From Candidatus Omnitrophota bacterium (lineage in GTDB: Bacteria; Omnitrophota; Gorgyraeia; Velamenicoccales; JABMQK01): a DNA stretch of 17,880 bases. Both the position numbers and the translations under genes were made by a program. A model generated the notes under the pieces. The model was not told the DNA's origin. It made no database searches and saw only the letters and a list, made by a program, of their open reading frames with translations. The stretch is taken from the NCBI GenBank assembly GCA_028712915.1, contig JAQTPJ010000003.1, positions 1 through 17,880 of the forward strand, written 5' to 3'. The number at the start of each line of letters is the position of its first letter. The first letter of the stretch is position 1. This document shows, piece after piece, positions 1 through 9,886 of this stretch.

Positions 1-1551
1 CGGGAAAATATTATCCTTATATTCTATGTCTTTTAACCAATTCTCATCTATCCGGTTGGATTTTATGTCTTCATACAGCTTAGTAAACCTTAGGAGGTGT
101 TCCTTTGTGCGTTTAAGGGCATAATTTACATGGGTGCCTGTGGCCATGATAAAAGCCCAGTCCGAACTCTGGGCAAGTAACAATTCGCGTAGCGACTGTT
201 TTAAGGCGCGCTCCAACAATCCGTTCGCCCTGGGATAAAGTTTGGCTAACTCCGTCATCCTGTCTGAAGCCTTGTGAAGATGCCTGTAAACCCAATCGTT
301 GCTGCCCTGAAGCCAGAATTCGCTATAACCTTTCCATCCCCAGCTGGACATAGACGGGACAACTACCTGGTTTCTGATATTTTCTTTCAAGTATTCTCCA
401 GGTGTAATCAACCTTATAACATCCTGGTCATAGGCAATCTTTCTGATAAGAAAATCCAGCCATTGCGGCCCTTCAAACCACCAGTGGCCAAATAGTTCAG
501 CGTCATAAGGGGCAACAATTATGGGCTTCTTGCTCATAACGTTATGCAGATATTCCATCTGGCGCTGACGATTAAACATAAAGCTGCCGGCATGTTGCGC
601 AGCCTTTTCCCTGGCAGCCTCAGGAATATAAGGTTCCTTATGATTATTATTGTTGGTAATGCGATAATACTTTATCCCTGTATTCTTACGTATACCGTCG
701 GGATGTATATAGGGTTTTATATAATTAAAATCAAGGTCGTAACCGATATCCCGGTAAAACTCCCGATAGGAATAATCGCCGGGATAGCCCTCTATGGAGG
801 ACCAGACCTGCTTAGAGGATTCCATGTCTCTTCCGAAACAGGCGACTCCCGATTTACAATACACTGGGGCAAATATGCCGTATTTTGGCCGGGGCGTGGC
901 ATGAAAAATACCGTGCGAATCGACAATAAAATATTTTAACCCCGCCTCTTTTAATATTTCATCATGGCCGGGAACAAAACCGCACTCTGGAAGCCAAATC
1001 CCTTTGGGCCTCTTTCCGAAAATTTTCTCGTGGTAGTCTACCGCCACCTTAACCTGCGCCCTTACAGAAGCCCTGCAAACATCCATAAGAGGAAAATAAC
1101 CGTGCGTGGCGCCGCAGGTAATAATTTCGATCCTGCCTAAATCCTGGAATTTTCTAAAGGCAGAGGTAATATTGCCTTCGTATCGCCTGTAAAGATCGCG
1201 GATTTCAAGGAAACGGTCTAAATACATACGCGACAACCCCTGAAACTCCGGTTGATTCCTATTCCTGTCTACTTCCTTCGAGGCTAATTCTATCAACCTG
1301 TCCAGATGGCGGGCATAGCGCATCTTTAATAAATCGTCCGTCAACATCGATAATAATGTAGGCGACATAGACATTGTCAGGCGGAAATTGACGCCATCAT
1401 TTATAAGTTTCTCAAAGACCAGAATCAAAGGAACATAAGTCTCTGTTATTGCCTCATAGAGCCAATCCTCCTCTAAAAAATCCTCATACTCAGGATGGCG
1501 CACAAAAGGCAAATGGCTATGCAAAATTAAACAAAGATATCCCTGGTTCAT
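1..1551 (-). CDS. GH57-family 1,4-alpha-glucan branching enzyme (DUF1957 type), C-terminus cut by window edge
   Basis: Predicted cytoplasmic enzyme that introduces alpha-1,6 branches into glycogen-like alpha-glucan. The visible 517 residues begin MNQGYLCLILHSHLPFVRHP, a typical GH57 N-terminus with the HSHLPF motif. The WLPECG motif holds the likely nucleophile Glu189, and APYDAELFGHWW holds the likely acid/base Asp350. These match the two catalytic motifs known in GH57 branching enzymes. Bacterial members are often about 520-540 residues, so probably only a short C-terminal piece is missing. The ATG at 1551 is the first plausible start after an in-frame stop upstream. No strong Shine-Dalgarno sequence precedes it, so the start is less certain than the frame. 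It lies downstream of a DUF4912 gene, a pairing that fits storage-glucan metabolism. An amylopullulanase or 4-alpha-glucanotransferase activity is less likely, given the DUF1957-like N-terminus. Confidence 0.9.
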   Translation of the reverse strand, partial: MNQGYLCLILHSHLPFVRHPEYEDFLEEDWLYEAITETYVPLILVFEKLINDGVNFRLTMSMSPTLLSMLTDDLLKMRYARHLDRLIELASKEVDRNRNQPEFQGLSRMYLDRFLEIRDLYRRYEGNITSAFRKFQDLGRIEIITCGATHGYFPLMDVCRASVRAQVKVAVDYHEKIFGKRPKGIWLPECGFVPGHDEILKEAGLKYFIVDSHGIFHATPRPKYGIFAPVYCKSGVACFGRDMESSKQVWSSIEGYPGDYSYREFYRDIGYDLDFNYIKPYIHPDGIRKNTGIKYYRITNNNNHKEPYIPEAAREKAAQHAGSFMFNRQRQMEYLHNVMSKKPIIVAPYDAELFGHWWFEGPQWLDFLIRKIAYDQDVIRLITPGEYLKENIRNQVVVPSMSSWGWKGYSEFWLQGSNDWVYRHLHKASDRMTELAKLYPRANGLLERALKQSLRELLLAQSSDWAFIMATGTHVNYALKRTKEHLLRFTKLYEDIKSNRIDENWLKDIEYKDNIFP

Positions 1552-1646
1552 TTGTATGGCTTTCTGTTTATTGGTTTGTTTATTGAAATTTTAGTTAAAT
1601 CCTGGGTGCCTTAATAAAGGTTTGGGGAGGCTAAAAATAAAAATCC

Positions 1647-2396
1647 TTATTTTTCCCTGTTCATTATTGCAAAAAAACCCCAAGAAGAAACATACTCTTT
1701 AGACTTTCTCTTTTTCCTTCTTGCCCCGGGCGAAGTACCGCCAAAACCTGCGCCGTAAAGTTTCATAAACTCCTCATCTAAGATCATCCACTCTTCGTCT
1801 AAAATAGACGAAGGCCCATCTGAAGGAGTCGTTACGGTGTTGGAACGCACAATAGTAATAAAGGTGCCGTCCTTAAGCCTTAATCCCAGCTCGACGCAGA
1901 ATGAGCTGCCGCTGGAAACATTAATATACCAATTATTACTATCATAGCCTACACCTATATCAAAATACCTATGCGCATTGTTACCGTTAAAAATAATGAA
2001 ACTCACATCATAAACCCGCAGTATCCAATCCGCTTGGTGATATTTTTCCCCAAAAGAATACTTTAATCTATCTTTCGTACTCTGGGTTACCTCCCAGTAA
2101 CTATGCAGCCACCAGGGATCACGTACTTGTAAAATTATTTTATCCTCGTTGTAGTTATCCGGTAATTCCTGCGCGGACGGCTTATAGCCGATTGGCGCGC
2201 CCTGCCGAGGAGAAGGAGCATATTCCTTTCTGAAAATATGTTGAGGCTCAGAATGGCGATGCGTTTTATCTAAAGCTATAGGCTTGGCCTTTTTTACGCC
2301 AAATTCCTTTACAAAGAAGAACTCGTATATCTTCTTTAAAAGGTTGAATATCACCTTTAAAAAGCTCTTTTTGTTTTTATTTCTTGGCAAAGCCAT
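1647..2396 (-). CDS. DUF4912 domain-containing protein
   Basis: This 249-residue protein has no known biochemical function. Residues about 78-190 match the DUF4912 pattern: an LPDNYNEDKIILQVRDP stretch followed by WWLHSYWEVT, then WILRVYD, NWYINV and FCVELGLRLKDG strands. The domain looks like a beta-rich, possibly carbohydrate-binding fold. The first 40 residues are basic with a hydrophobic helix (about 13-30), which may touch the membrane but is not a clear signal peptide. The tail holds a basic GARRKKRKSK cluster followed by SSWG. The ATG at 2396 follows GGGAG at a reasonable distance. The gene is 95 bases upstream of the GH57 branching enzyme, and I recall DUF4912 genes sitting beside GH57/DUF1957 genes in other bacteria. 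A role in alpha-glucan handling is therefore inferred from neighbourhood only. Confidence 0.82.
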   Translation of the reverse strand: MALPRNKNKKSFLKVIFNLLKKIYEFFFVKEFGVKKAKPIALDKTHRHSEPQHIFRKEYAPSPRQGAPIGYKPSAQELPDNYNEDKIILQVRDPWWLHSYWEVTQSTKDRLKYSFGEKYHQADWILRVYDVSFIIFNGNNAHRYFDIGVGYDSNNWYINVSSGSSFCVELGLRLKDGTFITIVRSNTVTTPSDGPSSILDEEWMILDEEFMKLYGAGFGGTSPGARRKKRKSKEYVSSWGFFAIMNREK

Positions 2397-2439
2397 TATT
2401 TATTTCTCCCTTCAAACCTCTCTATATCCTCTATATGCC

Positions 2440-2466
2440 AAAACGGGGGATTTCCATCTCCCCCGT
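2440..2466 (-). terminator. GC-rich hairpin with short U tract, probable terminator of the lipoprotein unit
   Basis: Positions 2443-2450 and 2459-2466 form a perfect 8-bp stem (ACGGGGGA with TCCCCCGT) around an 8-base loop. Read on the minus strand the stem is followed by only TTT and then GG, so the U tract is weak. It lies 60 bases after the stop of the coiled-coil gene and 46 bases before the DUF4912 start. A Rho-independent terminator is the simplest reading. A leader hairpin or mRNA-stabilising element for DUF4912 is the alternative. Confidence 0.5.
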
Positions 2467-2526
2467 CACAATTTGCTACAAAATTAGATTTATGTATCTG
2501 AGACTAATTCATCTGTCCGTCCAGAA

Positions 2527-2922
2527 TCATTGTGGTTGAGTAGACACGGGGCTTTTAGTTTGTTCTGCCTGGCTTGTCAAGGAATTTATCTTATCCATTG
2601 TCGAATTAAGATTCTTAATCTCTGTATCCTTCGTCTCGATAATGTCGTTTAACTCCTGAATCTTCTTATCTTTTCCTTTAATCTCTAAATCTTTGCTGTC
2701 TATGGCGGCGGTTAGCTCTATCTTTTCATTCCTCAGCTGGCTGACCTTTTCTTCCATATCCAACCTAAAAGCCATCTCTTTCTCAAAGAGTTTTTTGTAC
2801 TTTTGCGTATCTGTGCTCGCGCTAAAAGCAAAAACAAAAGCAACTGCGGTTAAAATTATAAGCACAGGTAACAATACTGCCAATCCCTTACGCGGCTTTT
2901 TTACCTCATTCACTGCTTCCAT
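2527..2922 (-). CDS. Hypothetical single-pass membrane protein with coiled coil
   Basis: I do not recognise a family for this 131-residue protein. A short basic N-terminus (KKPRK at 8-12) is followed by one transmembrane helix at about 13-34. Residues about 40-116 are a highly charged, heptad-like coiled coil rich in Lys, Glu, Ile and Leu. The last 15 residues are a polar Ser/Thr/Gln/Pro tail. By the positive-inside rule the coiled coil should face the periplasm. The ATG at 2922 has a strong AGGAGG five bases upstream. It follows the OmpA/MotB-type lipoprotein gene by 52 bases with no terminator between them, so the two are probably co-transcribed. Both have periplasmic coiled-coil segments. 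A structural or spacer role in the envelope is inferred; a function cannot be assigned from sequence. Confidence 0.75.
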   Translation of the reverse strand: MEAVNEVKKPRKGLAVLLPVLIILTAVAFVFAFSASTDTQKYKKLFEKEMAFRLDMEEKVSQLRNEKIELTAAIDSKDLEIKGKDKKIQELNDIIETKDTEIKNLNSTMDKINSLTSQAEQTKSPVSTQPQ

Positions 2923-2974
2923 AAACTCCTCCTGTAATATATATCAAATAATATGGCTAAATTTATATATACGC

Positions 2975-3670
2975 TTATTTAAGATTTTCTTTGGTTTCTT
3001 TAAGCTCTATTGCCTCTACCTCTTTCTTCTCTTCCGGCCTATTTAAATCTTTAAGATTTGCCTGCGGCATTTCTTTAGTCTTCGTCATAGTAGGCAATAT
3101 CACTATTTCTACCCTGCGGTTCTTTTGCCTTCCTTCTTTTGTGCCATTAGAGGCGACAGGACGATATTCGCCATATCCAATGAAAGACAACCTTTCAGGG
3201 CCTACGCCTTTTTTGATAAGATAAGTCAACACACTCTTTGCGCGCGCGCCTGATAATTCCCAGTTGGATTCCCATGTTGAAAGTTTAATCGGCTGATTAT
3301 CCGTATGGCCTTCTATTCCCACATTCATACCTGATGCGCTCGTCAATAAAACCTCGCCCACCTTGTTTAAGCTTTCATAAGCTTGTGACCGAATAATCGC
3401 CTTGCCGGAATCAAATAGAACTTCGGATAAAAATGTTACAACCAATCCTTTATCCTGCATAGAAAGGCTTACTTCTTTTGAGGCGATTTCTTTCTTCAGT
3501 TTCTCCTCCAACAACTCCTTGGTTTTACTAAGCTTATCTACTTCTTTAGACAGCTCATTAATTTTCAATAAATCTGAGCTCCTACCTTTCTGGAAAATAA
3601 CAGTACACCCGGCAAAATTTAATAACAGAATTAAAATTAACGCCATTTTGAGAATATTCCCTTTCCCCAT
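2975..3670 (-). CDS. OmpA/MotB-family peptidoglycan-binding lipoprotein
   Basis: This is a 231-residue predicted envelope lipoprotein. A hydrophobic signal segment (8-20) ends in FAGC, giving lipidation at Cys22. The -3 position is Phe, which is unusual but tolerated. Residues 33-68 form a coiled coil, and 75-192 form an OmpA C-terminal domain with LFDSGKA, GHTDNQPI (Asp124), NWELSGARA (Arg143) and GRQKNRRVEI. The GHTDN...NWELS layout is closer to MotB C-termini than to Pal. Known members bind diaminopimelate peptides of peptidoglycan, so it likely tethers an outer or inner membrane to the wall. The last 38 residues are charged and low in complexity. I chose the ATG at 3670 over the GTG at 3673 because AGGAGG is 5 bases from the ATG and only 2 from the GTG. 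A promoter-like sequence lies about 110 bases upstream. Confidence 0.88.
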   Translation of the reverse strand: MGKGNILKMALILILLLNFAGCTVIFQKGRSSDLLKINELSKEVDKLSKTKELLEEKLKKEIASKEVSLSMQDKGLVVTFLSEVLFDSGKAIIRSQAYESLNKVGEVLLTSASGMNVGIEGHTDNQPIKLSTWESNWELSGARAKSVLTYLIKKGVGPERLSFIGYGEYRPVASNGTKEGRQKNRRVEIVILPTMTKTKEMPQANLKDLNRPEEKKEVEAIELKETKENLK

Positions 3671-3675
3671 CACTG

Positions 3676-3681
3676 CCTCCT
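3676..3681 (-). promoter_or_regulatory. Ribosome binding site deciding the lipoprotein start
   Basis: On the minus strand a perfect AGGAGG is followed by CA, GTG and then ATG. The 5-base spacing to ATG (3668-3670) is normal, whereas the 2-base spacing to GTG (3671-3673) is too tight. This makes the ATG the likely start and shortens the open frame by one residue. Confidence 0.7.
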
Positions 3682-3776
3682 GTTTAAAGACAAAATTGAT
3701 AATTTCTTATTAGGTTTATAGTGTTGTATCTTCTGAAATCACAAAGAAAAACGGTAAGTTTTCTCCTTATAAATAG

Positions 3777-3795
3777 GTGATTATAAAATTATCAC
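3777..3795. promoter_or_regulatory. 19-base imperfect palindrome over the -10 region, possible operator
   Basis: On the + strand GTGATTATAAAATTATCAC has arms GTGAT/ATCAC that are exactly inverted, with partial symmetry continuing inside. It overlaps the proposed -10 element and start site of the lipoprotein promoter, where a repressor would act. The AT-rich core vaguely resembles Fur/PerR-type boxes but does not match their spacing. It could also arise by chance from the AT-rich composition. Confidence 0.3.
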
Positions 3796-3814
3796 ACTAT
3801 AGATACTAAGTCAA
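3786..3814 (-). promoter_or_regulatory. Sigma-70-like promoter for the lipoprotein/coiled-coil unit
   Basis: Read on the minus strand, TTGACT (3809-3814) is followed by a 17-base spacer and TAATTT (3786-3791). GATAAT two bases earlier is an alternative -10 with a 15-base spacer. The -35 matches the TTGACA consensus at five of six positions. Transcription would start near 3779, giving a leader of about 110 bases before the ATG at 3670. It lies just after the weak hairpin that follows purA, as expected for a new transcription unit. Confidence 0.5.
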
Positions 3815-3823
3815 GATTTATTT

Positions 3824-3845
3824 AAAAACCCGATATGGGCCTTAA
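3824..3845 (-). terminator. Weak terminator-like hairpin after purA
   Basis: On the minus strand, GGCCC-ATATC-GGG is followed by TTTTT. The core stem is only three GC pairs, extendable by two G-U and two A-U pairs. The hairpin begins 12 bases after the purA stop and just before a promoter-like sequence, which supports a boundary. The low stem stability leaves it doubtful as an efficient terminator. Confidence 0.33.
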
Positions 3846-3856
3846 TAGCTATAAAC

Positions 3857-6422
<2,566 letters not shown>

Positions 6423-6452
6423 ATTTTCTCCTTTAACTAATTGCTAAGAACT

Positions 6453-8291
6453 TTATTCCCCGCTAAGGGCGGAAAACAATTTTTCTAATTCCTCTTCGCT
6501 GGGCGCGCCCTGCGAACTTAAAACTTCCTGATTATTAATTAAGAAAGTGGGGCCAAACACCACTTTTAATTCCTGAGTTAATTTTATTAAATCTTTCAGC
6601 AGCATCTTTCCCTCTTCTGCCTGAGCGCAACCTTTTATCTTGCCGCTATCCATACCAAACTTCACCGCACAATCATCCCACCAGGTGCTTTCGATATCGG
6701 AAAGCCTGCAGGAAAGATAATACCATAGCCTATCCGGATAATATTTATTTATGCATGCGCCCCTTAAAAACTCCTCTACTTCATACCTGCCGTTTTTAGA
6801 AATAATGCCTTTCTCAGGGTCTTCTATGGCCAGGAAATTTAAATGTATGTCTATCTCGGGCCTTTTATTCTTAAGCTCCTGCAATACATCTAAAATTTTA
6901 ACCATTTCAGGAGTAGTTATATCGAAGAATACATCTAATCTGTTGGGGATTTTCTCCCTGTTGACAAAATAGGAAATACCCGTAAAAGACGGATCCACCA
7001 TATAATAATTGCCTTGCTTAACCAATGCCTGGCCCATAGCGGAAATTGCTTCATCTTCAATTGAGGATTGTTCTATTAAATAGACAGGCAACACCCTTAT
7101 GCCTAATTCTTTAATTATCTCTTTTGCCTGAGGAGTATCCTCGTCTAAATATTGGACCTCTGTATCAGGCAGAATTTTGTTTATCCTGGCTATAACCGCC
7201 TCTATATTGCAAAGCCTGCAAGTTGCGGGTTTTATTACAATAAATCCCACCTTCTTTATCTGCGAAAAAACACACTTTGATTCTTTTGCAGCGGGATTCT
7301 CACATTTTGAAATACTACCTGTTTTCACGCAGTCCGTATCTTTGAAACACTCCGGTATAATTGGCCTGACCTCATCATCATCTTTTATATCCTGGCCTAA
7401 ATTGATAATTTCAGCTTCAACTAACATTAAATTTTTGTTTTCTTTATCTTTAAATTCTTCTTCGTCTAAGGTTAATCTTATCTCTTCGCCTTTTACCAGG
7501 TCAGAAAGGCTTAAATTTATTTTTGTCAGGCCCCTAGTCTCCCAGCCCGTCTGAATTGAAATGGCCTCGCCAACCTTCTGGGCGTTTGCTTGTTTGAAAG
7601 GATTATTAGAGCTGATTAATATATCAACGCCATCAACTGCTTCGATAAGCTGAATAGCTTCTGGCTGGCTTAGATAACTCAAAACAATAATCAAATCAGC
7701 CTGTTTGTTACTTTTGATATTCTTAATTGTATCCTTCAGGGTTTTTTCTGCTTTAAGATACTGCGTCTTTGTCTTGTCTTTAACCTGAGAATCCGTTATG
7801 CCGATTACTGCGATTTTAATACCGGCTATTTCCTTTATAATATAAGGCTTGAATTCCCCTTTGAGGTTGGCGCTTAAATAATCCAACGGATATTGCAAGG
7901 TAACCTCTTTTAAGAAATCATCCCCAAAATTAAACTCCTCGCTGGATAAAAGCGCCGCGTCATAACCCATCTTCACCAACGACTCCATATAGAATTTTGT
8001 GCGCTGTTTATCCAATTCCGTGGTCTGAGAATTAGTATCGTAACTACCGCCGGCAAAACTGCCGCCGGATTCCAAAACCAACACGTTTCTTTCTTCTATT
8101 CTTGCCTCTTTAATCGCGGTTGACCGTCGAGACACTCCGCCGGAAGGGTTGCTGGGGCATCTACAGGGATAAAGGCTTGCGTGCGACTGCCCGGAAACCA
8201 GGATGGAAATTTTATTTTCAGCAAAAGATAAAGGCGCGGTAACTAACATCAAAACCGCTAAAACTACTGTTATTAAAATCTTTCTCTTCAT
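6453..8291 (-). CDS. Secreted protein: degenerate 5'-nucleotidase-like domain plus thioredoxin-like domains
   Basis: This 612-residue protein has a signal peptide (1-24, probable cleavage after SFA). Residues about 27-275 follow the plan of UshA/SoxB-type metallophosphatases (SHASLYP, GGVSRRSTAI, LVLESGG, MGYDAALLSSEEFNFG, LSANL, LIIVLSYLS). The usual metal ligands are replaced: the Asp before His37, the Asp of the DAGD-like motif, NHE (now SEE) and GHSH (now SSNN). CRCP (43-46) is an extra Cys pair. A Cys-rich linker (C315, C321, C330, C340) leads to a thioredoxin-like domain with CRLC (358-361) and a Pro402 loop. A second thioredoxin-like or DsbA-like region (450-590) ends in VFGPTFLINN but has TPEM where a CPxC would sit, plus Cys513, 528, 541 and 555. 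Its ATG overlaps the serA stop as ATGA, implying translational coupling. Function is unknown; periplasmic redox or binding is inferred. Confidence 0.8.
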   Translation of the reverse strand: MKRKILITVVLAVLMLVTAPLSFAENKISILVSGQSHASLYPCRCPSNPSGGVSRRSTAIKEARIEERNVLVLESGGSFAGGSYDTNSQTTELDKQRTKFYMESLVKMGYDAALLSSEEFNFGDDFLKEVTLQYPLDYLSANLKGEFKPYIIKEIAGIKIAVIGITDSQVKDKTKTQYLKAEKTLKDTIKNIKSNKQADLIIVLSYLSQPEAIQLIEAVDGVDILISSNNPFKQANAQKVGEAISIQTGWETRGLTKINLSLSDLVKGEEIRLTLDEEEFKDKENKNLMLVEAEIINLGQDIKDDDEVRPIIPECFKDTDCVKTGSISKCENPAAKESKCVFSQIKKVGFIVIKPATCRLCNIEAVIARINKILPDTEVQYLDEDTPQAKEIIKELGIRVLPVYLIEQSSIEDEAISAMGQALVKQGNYYMVDPSFTGISYFVNREKIPNRLDVFFDITTPEMVKILDVLQELKNKRPEIDIHLNFLAIEDPEKGIISKNGRYEVEEFLRGACINKYYPDRLWYYLSCRLSDIESTWWDDCAVKFGMDSGKIKGCAQAEEGKMLLKDLIKLTQELKVVFGPTFLINNQEVLSSQGAPSEEELEKLFSALSGE

Positions 8292-9868
8292 AATTTTATA
8301 GCCCTAACCTCTTCGATGTATTTTAGTTTCTTTATTTTATCCAATAGCTCTTTCGACGGGGCGCTGTCAATATTTAATACAGTTATGGCCTCGCCACCTT
8401 TATTCAGCCTGCCAAACGTCATACCGGCAATATTGATATTATATTTACCCAATAAAGTGCCGAGGTTGCCTATGATCCCGGCTTTATCCAGATTGTAAAT
8501 TATAAGCATATTGCCCTGCGGTATTGCTTCTACATAAAAACCATTAATCTTGACGATGCGCGGGTCTTTTTTGGTCAGAAGCGTCCCGGCAACAAGATAC
8601 TTATCCTTCTCTGTCTTAACTTTGAGGATAATTAAACTTGTGAAATCTTCAGATTCGCTCGACTTTTCCTCCCTGACTTTTATGGAACGCTCTTTTGCCA
8701 GAGAAATCGCGTTAATAAAATTGACCGTATCTTTTAATACCGGCGTAAGCAGCCCTTTCATAACAGACATCGTAAGCGCTGTTGTGTCAAATTTGGAGAT
8801 TTCTCCGGAATATATAACATCCACGCCGTTTATTCTTCCTTCGGCAAGCTGACCCATAAGCTGGCCCATCTTCTCGGCTAAATTAAACATCGGCTGCAAA
8901 GTTTTGTAAGTCTGCGTATCCACCGACGGGAAATTTGCCGCATTGCGGATTTCTAAACCCAGCAGGGCATCCCGTACCTGTTCTACTATCTCTACGGCCA
9001 CGTTAACCTGGGCTTCTTCTGTGGAAGCGCCCAGATGGGGAGTAAGCACCACATTATCAAACTTCGCCAACGCCAAATCCTTAGGCGGTTCTTTTACGTA
9101 AACATCCAACGCCACCCCTGATATTTTTCCCTCTTCTACTGCCTTGGCTAAATCTTCCTCGTTGACAATTCCTCCGCGGGCACAATTTATTATCCTTACC
9201 CCTTTCTTGAGTAAGGGTATCTGCTTGGCTGAAATCAAATCCTTTGTCTCTTCAGTTAAAGGAATATGGAAAGTTATATAATCTGAATCCGAGAATAACT
9301 TGTTTAATTCCACTAGTTCAATACCCAATTTCTCCGCCGCTTCTTTTGATATAAAAGGATCGTAGGCTATTACCTTCATGCCAAAACTCATCGCCCTTTT
9401 TGCCACTGCCTGGCCTATGCGGCCAAGCCCCACAATACCTAGCGTTTTATTATATAATTCCACTCCTGTAAATTTAGAACGGTTCCATTCGCCAGACTTC
9501 ATGGATTTATCCGCGACAGCGATATTCCTCGACATTGAAAGCATCAGGCTCATTGTATGCTCTGCCGTGGAAATGGTATTTCCCGACGGAGAATTCATTA
9601 CTATGATCCCTTTGTTCGTGGCTGCTTCCAAATCCACGTTGTCCAAGCCCACGCCTGCGCGACCTATGACTTTGAGGCTGCTGGCGTCAATTATCTCCTT
9701 AGTCACCTTTGTGGAACTGCGCACAAGAAGGGCGTCGTATCCTGCGATAATCGATTTAAGCTCTTCCGGCTTAAGGCCTGTTTTTACATCAACCTTAAAC
9801 TCCTTATTTTCTTTTAGGATATTCAATCCCTTTTCCGATAGCTTATCGCTGACTAAAATTTTATACAT
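8288..9868 (-). CDS. serA: D-3-phosphoglycerate dehydrogenase
   Basis: This cytoplasmic enzyme oxidises 3-phosphoglycerate to 3-phosphohydroxypyruvate with NAD, the first step of serine synthesis. The 526-residue length is that of the long SerA form. The nucleotide-binding motif GLGRIG is at 148-152 with Asp170 as the adenosine ribose contact. The catalytic residues are Arg231 (NCARGGIVNEEDL), Glu260 and His278 (LTPHLGASTEEA). An intervening ASB-type domain (about 315-445) is followed by a C-terminal ACT domain (452-526), which in the family senses serine. Feedback inhibition by serine is therefore plausible but not shown. GGGGTGA precedes the ATG at 9868. It lies 18 bases after the class V aminotransferase gene, which probably supplies the next step, and its TGA overlaps the following start codon. 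Confidence 0.97.
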   Translation of the reverse strand: MYKILVSDKLSEKGLNILKENKEFKVDVKTGLKPEELKSIIAGYDALLVRSSTKVTKEIIDASSLKVIGRAGVGLDNVDLEAATNKGIIVMNSPSGNTISTAEHTMSLMLSMSRNIAVADKSMKSGEWNRSKFTGVELYNKTLGIVGLGRIGQAVAKRAMSFGMKVIAYDPFISKEAAEKLGIELVELNKLFSDSDYITFHIPLTEETKDLISAKQIPLLKKGVRIINCARGGIVNEEDLAKAVEEGKISGVALDVYVKEPPKDLALAKFDNVVLTPHLGASTEEAQVNVAVEIVEQVRDALLGLEIRNAANFPSVDTQTYKTLQPMFNLAEKMGQLMGQLAEGRINGVDVIYSGEISKFDTTALTMSVMKGLLTPVLKDTVNFINAISLAKERSIKVREEKSSESEDFTSLIILKVKTEKDKYLVAGTLLTKKDPRIVKINGFYVEAIPQGNMLIIYNLDKAGIIGNLGTLLGKYNINIAGMTFGRLNKGGEAITVLNIDSAPSKELLDKIKKLKYIEEVRAIKL

Positions 9869-9886
9869 TATTCACCCCTAATCTTT

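Noticed and set aside
544..939. Open frame of 131 codons on the + strand
   Set aside because: It lies wholly antisense to the well-supported GH57 gene, has no recognisable domain, and its composition follows the opposite strand.
1561..1600. Repeated CAATAAACA-like words upstream of the GH57 gene
   Set aside because: Only two copies, low complexity, and no symmetry or known site; probably chance.
2420..2436. Tandem 8-base repeat CTCTATAT with period 9 before the DUF4912 start
   Set aside because: Two short AT-rich copies are expected by chance and do not form a recognisable operator.
9378..9881. Open frame of 167 codons on the + strand
   Set aside because: It is antisense to serA, whose motifs are intact; the frame is a by-product of serA codon use.
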